In this document: positions 1-6,376 of the stretch, piece after piece | Position numbering within the stretch: position 1 is the first letter of the stretch | Layout: each line of letters begins with the position of its first letter | Source of the DNA: an uncultured Clostridium sp. | GTDB lineage: Bacteria > Bacillota > Clostridia > Clostridiales > Clostridiaceae | Reading direction: 5' to 3' | NCBI RefSeq assembly: GCF_937920395.1 | Contig: NZ_CALEVF010000168.1 | Location: 1-16,681 of the forward strand | Length of the DNA: 16,681 bases | Program-made: the position numbers and the translations under genes | Notes under the pieces: generated by a model | Told to the model about the DNA's origin: nothing | Seen by the model: the letters and a program-made list of their open reading frames with translations, nothing else | The model's database searches: none

Positions 1-90
1 TTAGAAAATGTTATATTAAGCTCATTATATGATTTAGAAATAAAAAATTTAAAGGACGGATTAAAAAAAATAGGTGAAAATTTAAAATAA
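1..90 (+). CDS. C-terminal end of an unidentified protein (partial; possibly a MarR-type regulator)
   Basis: Frame 1 is open from the window edge to a TAA at 88-90 and encodes 29 residues ending in KKIGENLK. The tail is a charged amphipathic helix of the kind that ends many MarR-family regulators (a Leu-rich, Glu/Lys-rich helix), but this is too little to assign a family. It is the only plus-strand coding signal I accept. It is convergent with the ArsR gene that ends at 284. No clear terminator follows; only a 5-bp inverted repeat at about 101-112. The start and most of the protein lie outside the window. Confidence 0.45.
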   Translation, partial: LENVILSSLYDLEIKNLKDGLKKIGENLK

Positions 91-203
91 CACATTTCTT
101 AGTTTAAAAACTTATATTCTTGAAAGTAGATATCAGTATTAAGTAACATTTGATTTATGCTTTTCATATAAAACATTCAAAATCGTTGCTAAATAATGAC
201 TGT

Positions 204-237
204 AACTCAATTGGTATTGTATTACATTCAAAATATC
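204..237 (+). repeat. Dispersed 34-bp repeat, copy 1
   Basis: This AT-rich segment, beginning AACTCAATTGGTATTG and ending CATTCAAAATATC, matches 3397-3429 at 31 of 34 positions (two substitutions and one 1-nt gap) in the same orientation. It lies in the convergent gap between the left-edge gene and the ArsR gene. A shorter 11-nt match to its ACATTCAAAAT core occurs just upstream, at about 173-183. I do not recognise it as a known IS end or CRISPR repeat. Confidence 0.6.
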
Positions 238-283
238 GTCACTTTTAAAAATGCAACATGATGTAATCCCACATTCTAATCAT

Positions 284-637
284 TTATTTTTCTATCCTTC
301 TGCTAGGATCATGCAGCAATGCATCTATTTGATTCACCAACTGCTTCAATTCACAGAGTGTACTCTCCTCAGGGGAAAGGTAGTAAAAGTTTTTTGTACC
401 TTTTTCTCTCATACTGATTATCTTTTCCTCTTTAAGTATGCGGAGATGATGAGATACTGCCGGTCTTGATAAATGGATCTTTTCTGTTATTTCTCCAACG
501 CGCATACCAGGATCACAGTTCTCACTGAGAAGAGCCAGAATAACCATTTGCCTCGTTTCATCTCCAATCACCGCCAAGCCATGGCCCACTTTATCGAAGC
601 GTTCTCGTAATTGTTTGATTGCGTATTCACGATTCAT
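284..637 (-). CDS. ArsR/SmtB-family winged-helix transcriptional regulator
   Basis: The 117-residue product is a typical single-domain ArsR-type repressor. Residues about 20-50 form the first helices (DETRQMVILALL). A helix-turn-helix follows at about 47-75 (VGEITEKIHLSRPAVSHHLRILK), then a beta-wing (ISMREKGTKNFYYLS) and a C-terminal dimerisation helix. The metal-binding ELCVCDL-type motif of ArsR/CadC is absent. Only isolated cysteines are seen (in SENCDPG and STLCELK), so sensing of arsenic or cadmium is not supported; the ligand is unknown. The start is supported by AAGGAG eight bases upstream. It is the second gene of a unit with the YciI-like gene, 47 bp upstream, and probably represses that unit. 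No convincing terminator is seen after the stop. Confidence 0.88.
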   Translation of the reverse strand: MNREYAIKQLRERFDKVGHGLAVIGDETRQMVILALLSENCDPGMRVGEITEKIHLSRPAVSHHLRILKEEKIISMREKGTKNFYYLSPEESTLCELKQLVNQIDALLHDPSRRIEK

Positions 638-672
638 ATCATTAACTCCTTCTTTGTGCTCTCTTTACCTAT

Positions 673-685
673 AACCTAATAGGTT
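673..685. promoter_or_regulatory. Perfect 13-bp palindrome, possible operator
   Basis: AACCTA-A-TAGGTT is a perfect inverted repeat in the gap between the YciI-like gene and the ArsR gene, touching the YciI stop codon and lying 36-48 bp before the ArsR start. ArsR-type proteins bind short palindromes of this size, so autoregulation from here is possible. No matching site is seen at the YciI promoter, which weakens the case. Confidence 0.3.
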
Positions 686-1020
686 TATCTGTTGATGTAC
701 TTGCTTAATTTAACCATTAGCTTATGTTTAGGTGTTTGTAAGGATCCAAACATTGGATCCCATTCGTTTATAGTATGTTCAGCTACCAATCCTTCGTACC
801 AATATGGATCCTGTTCAATTAATTGTTGTAGTTCGTTACGATCCTTAACTTTGAATATAAGCAATGCATCTTTTTCTCCATCTTTAGAATCTTTAATAGG
901 GCCGGACACAATTAGTTTTTCCTGTTTAATGAGTTGTTCTAAATAGTCTATATGGGCATTCACATGTTTTTTCCATCCAATCATATCTTTGTGTAAATAT
1001 CTAACCACATAATATTTCAT
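685..1020 (-). CDS. YciI-like (YCII domain) protein
   Basis: The 111-residue product fits the YCII-related fold. It has an N-terminal beta strand (MKYYVVRYL), a helix with conserved-looking histidines (KKHVNAHIDYLEQLI), the LIVSGPIKD strand-turn, DALLIFKVKDRNELQQLIEQDPYW, and a C-terminal strand. The His in the first helix and the Asp of the QDPY motif match the His-Asp pair usually regarded as the active site in this family, whose physiological reaction is mostly unknown. A C-terminal extension of about 20 basic residues follows the domain. The start is preceded by TAGGAGT. It is the first gene of a two-gene unit with the ArsR regulator downstream and is the likely target of that regulator. 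Function beyond the fold is not known. Confidence 0.8.
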   Translation of the reverse strand: MKYYVVRYLHKDMIGWKKHVNAHIDYLEQLIKQEKLIVSGPIKDSKDGEKDALLIFKVKDRNELQQLIEQDPYWYEGLVAEHTINEWDPMFGSLQTPKHKLMVKLSKYINR

Positions 1021-1054
1021 AACATTTCTACTCCTATCTTTCGTTTATTAGTTT

Positions 1055-1084
1055 AATCTATTCGACTATTTAAGTATAAATCAA
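1055..1084 (-). promoter_or_regulatory. Probable promoter of the YciI-arsR unit
   Basis: Read on the minus strand, a -35-like TTGATT (1079-1084) and a -10-like TAGATT (1055-1060) are separated by 18 bp, 35 bp before the YciI start. An imperfect palindrome TAGATTAAACTA (1049-1060) overlaps the -10 and could be an operator. Both hexamers deviate from consensus, so this is tentative. Confidence 0.4.
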
Positions 1085-1370
1085 ATTAATGTATTTATCA
1101 CCATTGGGAAAGAAAATCGAGACAAATGGACGCTATAGTTAATTTGAGGGATACCTCTATCGGGGTATGGAAACGATTCGTGTAAAAAAACCATGGTAGG
1201 CGTATAAAAATGTAAAATATATAATTTAGCTACTAAACATTAAGGTTATCCAAAGCATCACTTACAACAATGACAATGCCTGCAGTATTTATAGTGACGA
1301 CATAAAAGAAGATTCCGACTTAACTTTGCCTTAGATTGAACACATACAACCATTTTTATTAGATATGTTA
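1085..1370. other. Non-coding gap between the SDR gene and the YciI promoter
   Basis: No convincing gene is present. The stretch 1135-1195 is somewhat richer in G and C than its surroundings and holds small competing hairpins (ATACC at 1151-1155 against GGTAT, or GAGG against CCTC). The minus strand reads seven Ts at about 1185-1191, but the hairpin in front of it is only the 8-bp palindrome ACCATGGT with no loop, so it is not a credible terminator for the SDR gene. Confidence 0.5.
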
Positions 1371-2357
1371 TTATATTTCTTGAGTATCTAAGGTTAATAT
1401 AGTCTCATTTTTAGTAAGCCCAGATAATTTCACGCTAGTTCGCCATAAATCTTTTCTATTTTCTTTGCTATAGGAAAGTGTTGAAGACTTAATTTCCTTT
1501 ATACCTTCAAAATATTTTCCAGTAGTTTTAGCCAAATCAGGATTATTAACTAGAGATGCTAATGCTTTACCTGATTTGGTAACAGTATTAACATTTGGAT
1601 GAACTAGGATTAATAATGATAAAACATATCTCGATACAAATCTCAGAAATGGGGTGTAACTTCGAGCAAGTCCAGTTCCAGGCATCAACCCTGGATCAAA
1701 GGCGTTTACTGTAATGCTTTTATTAGTTTGCTTTTTTATTCTTTCTGTTAACTCGTAAACACAATAAAGATTACATAATTTTGAAGTAGTATATTTACGC
1801 CTACCTATTAAAGATATATTTTCTTTTGGACCAATTCCCTTAGGATATGCAAGTAATCTTGCACTTTCATACTTGGGTTCAGGCATTCCAGTTTTTTGTA
1901 ATGGATCATGTGTTCCACTACTAACAAAAACTATTCTTCCTGTTTCAGATATACTTTCAAGTAGCATATTTACTAGTAGAAAATGTCCAAGATGGTTAAC
2001 CCCAAAAGTAAGTTCAAATCCATCTTTTGTATATTGTTCTCTGTCAACAAGCTGTATCCCTGCATTGCATACAATCGCATATAATAGTGGTAACTGTGAA
2101 TTCAAAAATTGGGTTACAAAATTTCTTACAGATTGTAAAGAGGAAAGATCAAGTTCTAAAGATATTATGTTGTCATTACCAGTTTCTCTAATCAGCGAAT
2201 TCACTGCTTCTTTTGCCCTCGTAGCATTACGGCAAGCTATTACAATTTGATTGTTTTTATCATACTTTGTAATGTTTTTAGCACATTCATAACCTAATCC
2301 AGTATTACCGCCTGTTATTATAAAAGTTTTTTTGCTTAAAGATCTTTCTTTTACCAT
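1371..2357 (-). CDS. Short-chain dehydrogenase/reductase (SDR), retinol/protochlorophyllide-reductase-like
   Basis: The 328-residue NAD(P)-dependent oxidoreductase has a classical SDR layout. The cofactor-binding glycine motif TGGNTGLG is at 15-22, followed by ACRN (41-44), which favours NADP, the LDLSS strand (69-73), CNAG (97-100), NHLGHF (121-126), VSSGTH with the catalytic serine (about 146), and YTTSK with Tyr189 and Lys193. The NHLGHF motif, the long region after the active site and the total length resemble the retinol dehydrogenase/light-dependent protochlorophyllide reductase/WW-oxidoreductase type rather than short 250-residue SDRs. The substrate is unknown. The start is supported by AGGGGTGG. 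It lies 24 bp downstream of the TetR gene in one unit and is the probable regulated target. Confidence 0.88.
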   Translation of the reverse strand: MVKERSLSKKTFIITGGNTGLGYECAKNITKYDKNNQIVIACRNATRAKEAVNSLIRETGNDNIISLELDLSSLQSVRNFVTQFLNSQLPLLYAIVCNAGIQLVDREQYTKDGFELTFGVNHLGHFLLVNMLLESISETGRIVFVSSGTHDPLQKTGMPEPKYESARLLAYPKGIGPKENISLIGRRKYTTSKLCNLYCVYELTERIKKQTNKSITVNAFDPGLMPGTGLARSYTPFLRFVSRYVLSLLILVHPNVNTVTKSGKALASLVNNPDLAKTTGKYFEGIKEIKSSTLSYSKENRKDLWRTSVKLSGLTKNETILTLDTQEI

Positions 2358-2381
2358 TTTGCCACCCCTTATTTATGATAA

Positions 2382-3044
2382 TCACATCACTATATTTTGA
2401 TCATAGTTTTTTATAGATCTTATAGTTAAACTAAACATTGTCTCAATAATTTCATCTATTTCTACTCCCCAATCAGTTATTACTGCATTGTCTTTGTCTA
2501 ATATCAGTTTTATCAAACTCATAATATTTAAGTACAATATATATGAAGTATTTATTACATTTAAATCATTTCTTATGCTTTTATCTTCTATGCCTTCTTT
2601 TACTATATCTGTGAGTATGGAGAACAATTTAGATTGCTTTTCATAACAAGCCATGATAACTTCATCGCGTGGTAAGTTTTTAACACTCATATTATTAAAA
2701 TTCAAAATAAATTTGAAATAACCTGGATATTTATTTAAAAAATCTATCTTTGCTTTACCTATAACTAAAATCTTATCCAATCCATTTTTTAATGAATTAA
2801 GTTCTAATGCTGCTTGTTCCATTTTCTCTGACATATCAAAAGCTCTGCAAGTAATTTCATAACATAATTGTTCCTTGCTTCCAAAGTAAGAGTAAACTGT
2901 TCTTTTACTATATTTTACCTTCATTGCTACATCATCCATAGTAGCTCCATCTATTCCTTTTAAAAAAAATACGTTCTCTGCAGCATTAACAATATTCTCT
3001 CTTCTTATTTTCTTTTTTGCTTCTTTTCCTATTCCATTTTCCAT
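2382..3044 (-). CDS. TetR/AcrR-family transcriptional regulator
   Basis: The 220-residue protein has a TetR N-terminal helix-turn-helix at about 16-62 (IVNAAENVFFLKGIDGATMDDVAMKVKYSKRTVYSYFGSKEQL in parts), the family's most diagnostic region, with the YSYFGSKEQL end of the recognition unit clearly visible. The C-terminal two thirds are helical and ligand-binding, with no recognisable subfamily signature. A ribosome site AGAGG precedes the ATG. It is the first gene of a TetR-SDR unit and its promoter carries an inverted repeat directly behind the -10, so it likely represses itself and the dehydrogenase, releasing both when a substrate-like ligand binds. The ligand is unknown. Confidence 0.9.
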   Translation of the reverse strand: MENGIGKEAKKKIRRENIVNAAENVFFLKGIDGATMDDVAMKVKYSKRTVYSYFGSKEQLCYEITCRAFDMSEKMEQAALELNSLKNGLDKILVIGKAKIDFLNKYPGYFKFILNFNNMSVKNLPRDEVIMACYEKQSKLFSILTDIVKEGIEDKSIRNDLNVINTSYILYLNIMSLIKLILDKDNAVITDWGVEIDEIIETMFSLTIRSIKNYDQNIVM

Positions 3045-3075
3045 CTATAACCTCTAAAAATTTATTTTAATTTGA

Positions 3076-3129
3076 AAAAGTAAACTACAAGTGTACTTTT
3101 ATATTACATTACTAAATTTCTTTTGTAAA
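3076..3129 (-). promoter_or_regulatory. Promoter and inverted-repeat operator of the TetR-SDR unit
   Basis: On the minus strand TTTACA (3124-3129) and TAATAT (3101-3106) are spaced by exactly 17 bp. Directly after the -10 lies an inverted repeat, AAAAGTACAC - 5 bp - GTTTACTTTT (3076-3100), with 9 of 10 arm positions matching. A related GTAC/TTT half-site overlaps the -35 region (about 3126-3139). Position and size are as expected for a TetR autorepression operator. Confidence 0.65.
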
Positions 3130-3255
3130 GTACCTTTTTAAAATATAATAAAATACTAATAAGTTTATTAACTTATATATTTAATTATACTATATATCAC
3201 ATATATAACATATATTTCATATATTCTATATGAGAGGTTTACAGTTATAGGCGGC

Positions 3256-3298
3256 AAAAAAAACTACAACATAACGAAATTATATTGTAGGTTTTTTT
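3256..3298 (-). terminator. Rho-independent terminator closing the sugar operon (bidirectional form)
   Basis: A 19-bp hairpin has arms at 3256-3274 and 3280-3298 and a 5-nt CGAAA loop; only two positions mismatch. The arms begin and end in runs of A and T, so a U-tract is produced in either direction. On the minus strand it lies about 275 bp beyond the pgmB stop and is the first strong stop signal for the ABC-GH65-MCP-pgmB transcript. It also insulates the divergent TetR promoter region. Confidence 0.8.
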
Positions 3299-3396
3299 GT
3301 TTTAGAAAGTAATAACTTCAAAATTCAAGAGATAAATTTTGAAAATAGAGTATATTTACAATAAGTAAAGAATGTTTATGGCCTCACAGTGAAAGC

Positions 3397-3429
3397 AACT
3401 TAATTGGTATGTGTTACATTCAAAATATC
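3397..3429 (+). repeat. Dispersed 34-bp repeat, copy 2
   Basis: AACTTAATTGGTATG through CATTCAAAATATC repeats 204-237 in direct orientation with 31 of 34 positions conserved. It sits between the operon terminator and the pgmB stop. The two copies bracket the YciI/ArsR and TetR/SDR pairs. Confidence 0.6.
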
Positions 3430-3573
3430 AATACACGCTTAATAAAGTAAACCCATATCTAATTATAGGAGTAGCAATCACATTGTATGACGGCTACTAT
3501 TTTTTCTGCTTATTTTTAATCATTTTGTGAAATTAGTTTTATATATAATATCGTAATTGTAAATTTTATCATT

Positions 3574-4224
3574 CTATACTAATTTTAAAATATCTTCAGC
3601 TGTAAAATCACCTATACGTGTGCTTCTTAAATTAGCTACACTGCTATTACAAGCACTACCAACAGCAATAGCTTTCATATTTGCTGATATCGCAGCTTCT
3701 ATTCCAGCCTCCGCATCTTCAACTACAGCGCAATACTCAGGTGCTACCCCAAATAGCTTTGATGCTAAAAGAAATACCTCTGGATTAGGCTTACTATAAA
3801 CTATTTGATTTCCATCTGCAACCGCATCAAAATAATTATTAAGACCAATTTTGTCAAGAATCTTAACAGCATTTTTACTAGAGGAACCAATAGCCAATTT
3901 TATGCCTAGTTTCTTTAGACTATCTATAAGTTGCCTTACTCCTGGAAATATATCTTTAGGTCCGATTCGGCCTAAAAGTTCTACATATATATCATTTTTT
4001 TTATTAGCAAGACCTATTTTTTCTTCAGCTGTATATGTCTTTTTAGCTTTTTCAAGGATTATCTCAAGGCTCTCCATTCTACTTACACCACGAAGTCTAT
4101 GATTTATTTCATAATCAAAACATATATCTTCTTCAACAGCCATAGCCTTCCAAGCCTTATAATGATATTCATCTGTAGATACAATAACTCCATCCAAATC
4201 AAATATTACACCTTTAATACTCAT
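3574..4224 (-). CDS. pgmB: Beta-phosphoglucomutase (EC 5.4.2.6)
   Basis: The 216-residue HAD-superfamily enzyme converts beta-D-glucose 1-phosphate to glucose 6-phosphate. The catalytic residues line up with the well-studied Lactococcus lactis enzyme with almost no gaps: nucleophile Asp9 and acid/base Asp11 (FDLDGVI), Thr17 and His21 in the cap hinge, RGVSR at 45-49, SSSK at 114-117, SKP at 144-146 and the metal-binding ED at 169-170. Arg45 stands where L. lactis has Lys45, a conservative change. An AGGAGGAG ribosome site precedes the start. The gene begins 18 bp after the chemoreceptor stop and is the last gene of the operon. Its partners are the two GH65 phosphorylases, whose inverting phosphorolysis yields exactly this beta-anomer. 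Confidence 0.95.
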   Translation of the reverse strand: MSIKGVIFDLDGVIVSTDEYHYKAWKAMAVEEDICFDYEINHRLRGVSRMESLEIILEKAKKTYTAEEKIGLANKKNDIYVELLGRIGPKDIFPGVRQLIDSLKKLGIKLAIGSSSKNAVKILDKIGLNNYFDAVADGNQIVYSKPNPEVFLLASKLFGVAPEYCAVVEDAEAGIEAAISANMKAIAVGSACNSSVANLRSTRIGDFTAEDILKLV

Positions 4225-4242
4225 AATCTCTCCTCCTGTTAT

Positions 4243-6312
4243 TTATATTTTAAATACTTCAATTTTTTTATTAAGCTCAACAACTAATTCTGTAGTGTTA
4301 TTAATATTTTCTACAAATTGAGTTACATATGCTACTTGTTCTTCACCAGAAGCCACTACTTCTTCTGTAGCTGCTACAGAATTTTGAGCTACTCTTTTAA
4401 TTTCATCAAGTGATACTGAAACTTCATGCCTATAATTAATAATTTCTTTGGTAGCTTGTTTTACTCCCTCAAACTTATCAATCAACAAGTTCATAGAATT
4501 TTTTATTGATTTAAAGGCTACTTCTGTATTAGCTACTACTACTTTCTGTTCTTTAAATATAGTATTAGCAATTAGCATAGTTCCTTCGGTCTTTTTAACA
4601 TCATTTTGTATAGAATCTATTATACCTATTATATTATTTGTAGCTAAATTTGAGGTTTCAGCTAAATTTTTAACCTCACTTGCTACAACAGCGAATCCTC
4701 GGCCAGCATCTCCTGCCCTTGCGGCTTCAATGGAAGCATTTAGAGCTAATAGGTTAGTTTGCTTTGAAATGTTTTGTATAGTTTTTACAATTCCTACAAT
4801 GCCATAAATCTTATCCCCTAAATTATTTATTTCAGCCTCAAATTGATTGAAAGTTTTCATAGATTTTTGGGTATTTAAAGTTAACTCATCAATTGTAATT
4901 GATGAGTTATCACTTACATCAATAGTTTGGATCGCAACTGAAGTAACATCCCCAATATTAGAATTTACAATATTTATTTTATCTGATAAATTATTCATAA
5001 TATTATCTGCATCTTCTATACTTTCTGCTTGTTTTACTATTCCACATGAAATATCTCCCATCGATATTGAAACATTTTCTGTGATTAACTTTGACTGCTG
5101 GGCCATAACGCTCATTTGCGCCATATCTTTCACTATATTATTGCTCATTCTTTTGTTTTCTACGATTAAATCTCTAATATTTGCAATCATTTTATTGAAG
5201 CTTTTAGACAACATAGCAATTTCATTATTCCCTTTGATACCACTTTTAACTACTAAATCGCCGTTTTTAGCTTTCTCCATAAGTGTCATTATTTGTTGTA
5301 ATGGATTTGCGATGCTTCCCGATATTATTAACCCAAGAATTATAGAAAGTATTACACATAGTATACCTACAACTATAGTAGCGGTCCTTGCAGAATATAG
5401 CCCACTATATAATGATGACAATGGCACTTTAGTAGTAATTATCCAGTCGTTTGTAGTCTTAGAGTAAGATATTAATGAGCCTTTATCTATAAAACTTCCA
5501 TATTCACCTTTAAATAAATTATTATTTAGTGTTGCTTTCTTACCAATTAATTTATCATGGTCACTTGATATCGCTATATAATTATTATCATATATGGTGA
5601 TTTCAGAATTTTTGGGCAAAGTTGCATTAGCATATATATCAGACAAAATGCTTGAGTCTAATGATATTATTATTACTCCCGTATCAAGCATACTTGAAGG
5701 GTTTACAAATTTTTTACCCATGTATATCCTATCATATTTTCCATTTTCTCCGGCGAACCATATAATATCCGTACTTGCATGAATTTTTTTAAATAAAGTA
5801 CCTTTTATAAACGTAGTTTTATCGATATTATCCTCCTTTGAAAAGAAGTTTACCATTGGGGATTTATAGATAAACAAAGATTTTATGTTTGGATTACTTA
5901 TAGTTAAAGAACTTAAAGTTTTTGTTATACTCTCTTTTGCCATTCTAGTTTCAAGAGAACCATCATCCATTGTAGCCAAATTAATTTTAGAATAAATATC
6001 AGGATTTCCATAAACTGTGTTAATAATTTTTTCAGCATTGTTAAGTGACTGTAGCATATTATTAGACATTTGTTGCGCTACTTGTTGAGAAAAATAACCT
6101 ACATTTGATGACATTGCATTAGAAGCTTTAAAATACGAGAGACTACCAACAATAACTAGAGGAATAGTAGTTAGAAGAATGAAATAGGAAACTAATTTTA
6201 TTTTAATACTTTTGTTATTAAGTCTAATAGCCTGTATTTTGTTAATTGATTTCTGCCTTGAAAGCATCGTAATTAATTTCCTCTTAGCATTACCTCGTCC
6301 TTTATTTCTCAT
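4243..6312 (-). CDS. Methyl-accepting chemotaxis protein with periplasm-facing (Cache-type) sensor
   Basis: The 689-residue chemoreceptor has a basic cytoplasmic start, TM1 at about 40-61, an extracellular sensor of about 245 residues, TM2 at about 311-333, a HAMP domain at about 334-386 and a long coiled-coil signalling domain. The conserved hairpin tip is at 514-552 (QTNLLALNASIEAARAGDAGRGFAVVASEV in parts), the CheA/CheW contact zone. The size of the sensor and its YDNNY/W-I-I-TTKVPL elements resemble dCache receptors, but sugar-binding residues cannot be named. No C-terminal CheR-tethering pentapeptide is seen. The first ATG has AAGGAG eight bases upstream. It lies 64 bp after the shorter GH65 gene and 18 bp before pgmB in the same direction, so co-expression with sugar use is likely. 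It may sense the imported glycoside directly or via the binding protein; that is inference. Confidence 0.92.
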   Translation of the reverse strand: MRNKGRGNAKRKLITMLSRQKSINKIQAIRLNNKSIKIKLVSYFILLTTIPLVIVGSLSYFKASNAMSSNVGYFSQQVAQQMSNNMLQSLNNAEKIINTVYGNPDIYSKINLATMDDGSLETRMAKESITKTLSSLTISNPNIKSLFIYKSPMVNFFSKEDNIDKTTFIKGTLFKKIHASTDIIWFAGENGKYDRIYMGKKFVNPSSMLDTGVIIISLDSSILSDIYANATLPKNSEITIYDNNYIAISSDHDKLIGKKATLNNNLFKGEYGSFIDKGSLISYSKTTNDWIITTKVPLSSLYSGLYSARTATIVVGILCVILSIILGLIISGSIANPLQQIMTLMEKAKNGDLVVKSGIKGNNEIAMLSKSFNKMIANIRDLIVENKRMSNNIVKDMAQMSVMAQQSKLITENVSISMGDISCGIVKQAESIEDADNIMNNLSDKINIVNSNIGDVTSVAIQTIDVSDNSSITIDELTLNTQKSMKTFNQFEAEINNLGDKIYGIVGIVKTIQNISKQTNLLALNASIEAARAGDAGRGFAVVASEVKNLAETSNLATNNIIGIIDSIQNDVKKTEGTMLIANTIFKEQKVVVANTEVAFKSIKNSMNLLIDKFEGVKQATKEIINYRHEVSVSLDEIKRVAQNSVAATEEVVASGEEQVAYVTQFVENINNTTELVVELNKKIEVFKI

Positions 6313-6376
6313 CTATACAACTCCTTCTTCTCACTAGGTCTTATATATTGAAATGCAATGCTAGTAGTGTGTAAAT

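Larger units (their letters stand above)
3045..3573. other. Intergenic region between pgmB and the TetR gene
   Basis: It holds the TetR promoter (3076-3129), an AT-only stretch with loosely repeated CATATAT units (about 3190-3230), the operon terminator (3256-3298) and repeat copy 2 (3397-3429). There is also a weak hairpin AGTAGC...GCTACT (3470-3498) followed by six Ts in the plus direction, for which no plus-strand gene exists. No open frame with a ribosome binding site is seen. Confidence 0.6.

Noticed and set aside
1258..1353. 31-residue Cys/His-rich frame on the minus strand (CRHYKYCRHCHCCK)
   Set aside because: No ribosome binding site, an AT-only upstream stretch, too short to judge, and located behind the SDR stop; probably chance.
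204..3429. The 34-bp repeats as remnants of a CRISPR array
   Set aside because: Only two copies, 3.2 kb apart, no regular spacers, no cas genes and no recognisable repeat family.
3470..3505. Plus-strand terminator AGTAGC...GCTACT followed by six Ts
   Set aside because: The stem has 6 bp with a long, poorly paired loop, and there is no plus-strand gene upstream to terminate.
4847..5467. 206-residue plus-strand open frame inside the chemoreceptor gene, and similar opposite-strand frames elsewhere
   Set aside because: They lie wholly antisense to well-supported genes, have hydrophobic low-complexity products and no ribosome sites; shadows of the real reading frames.
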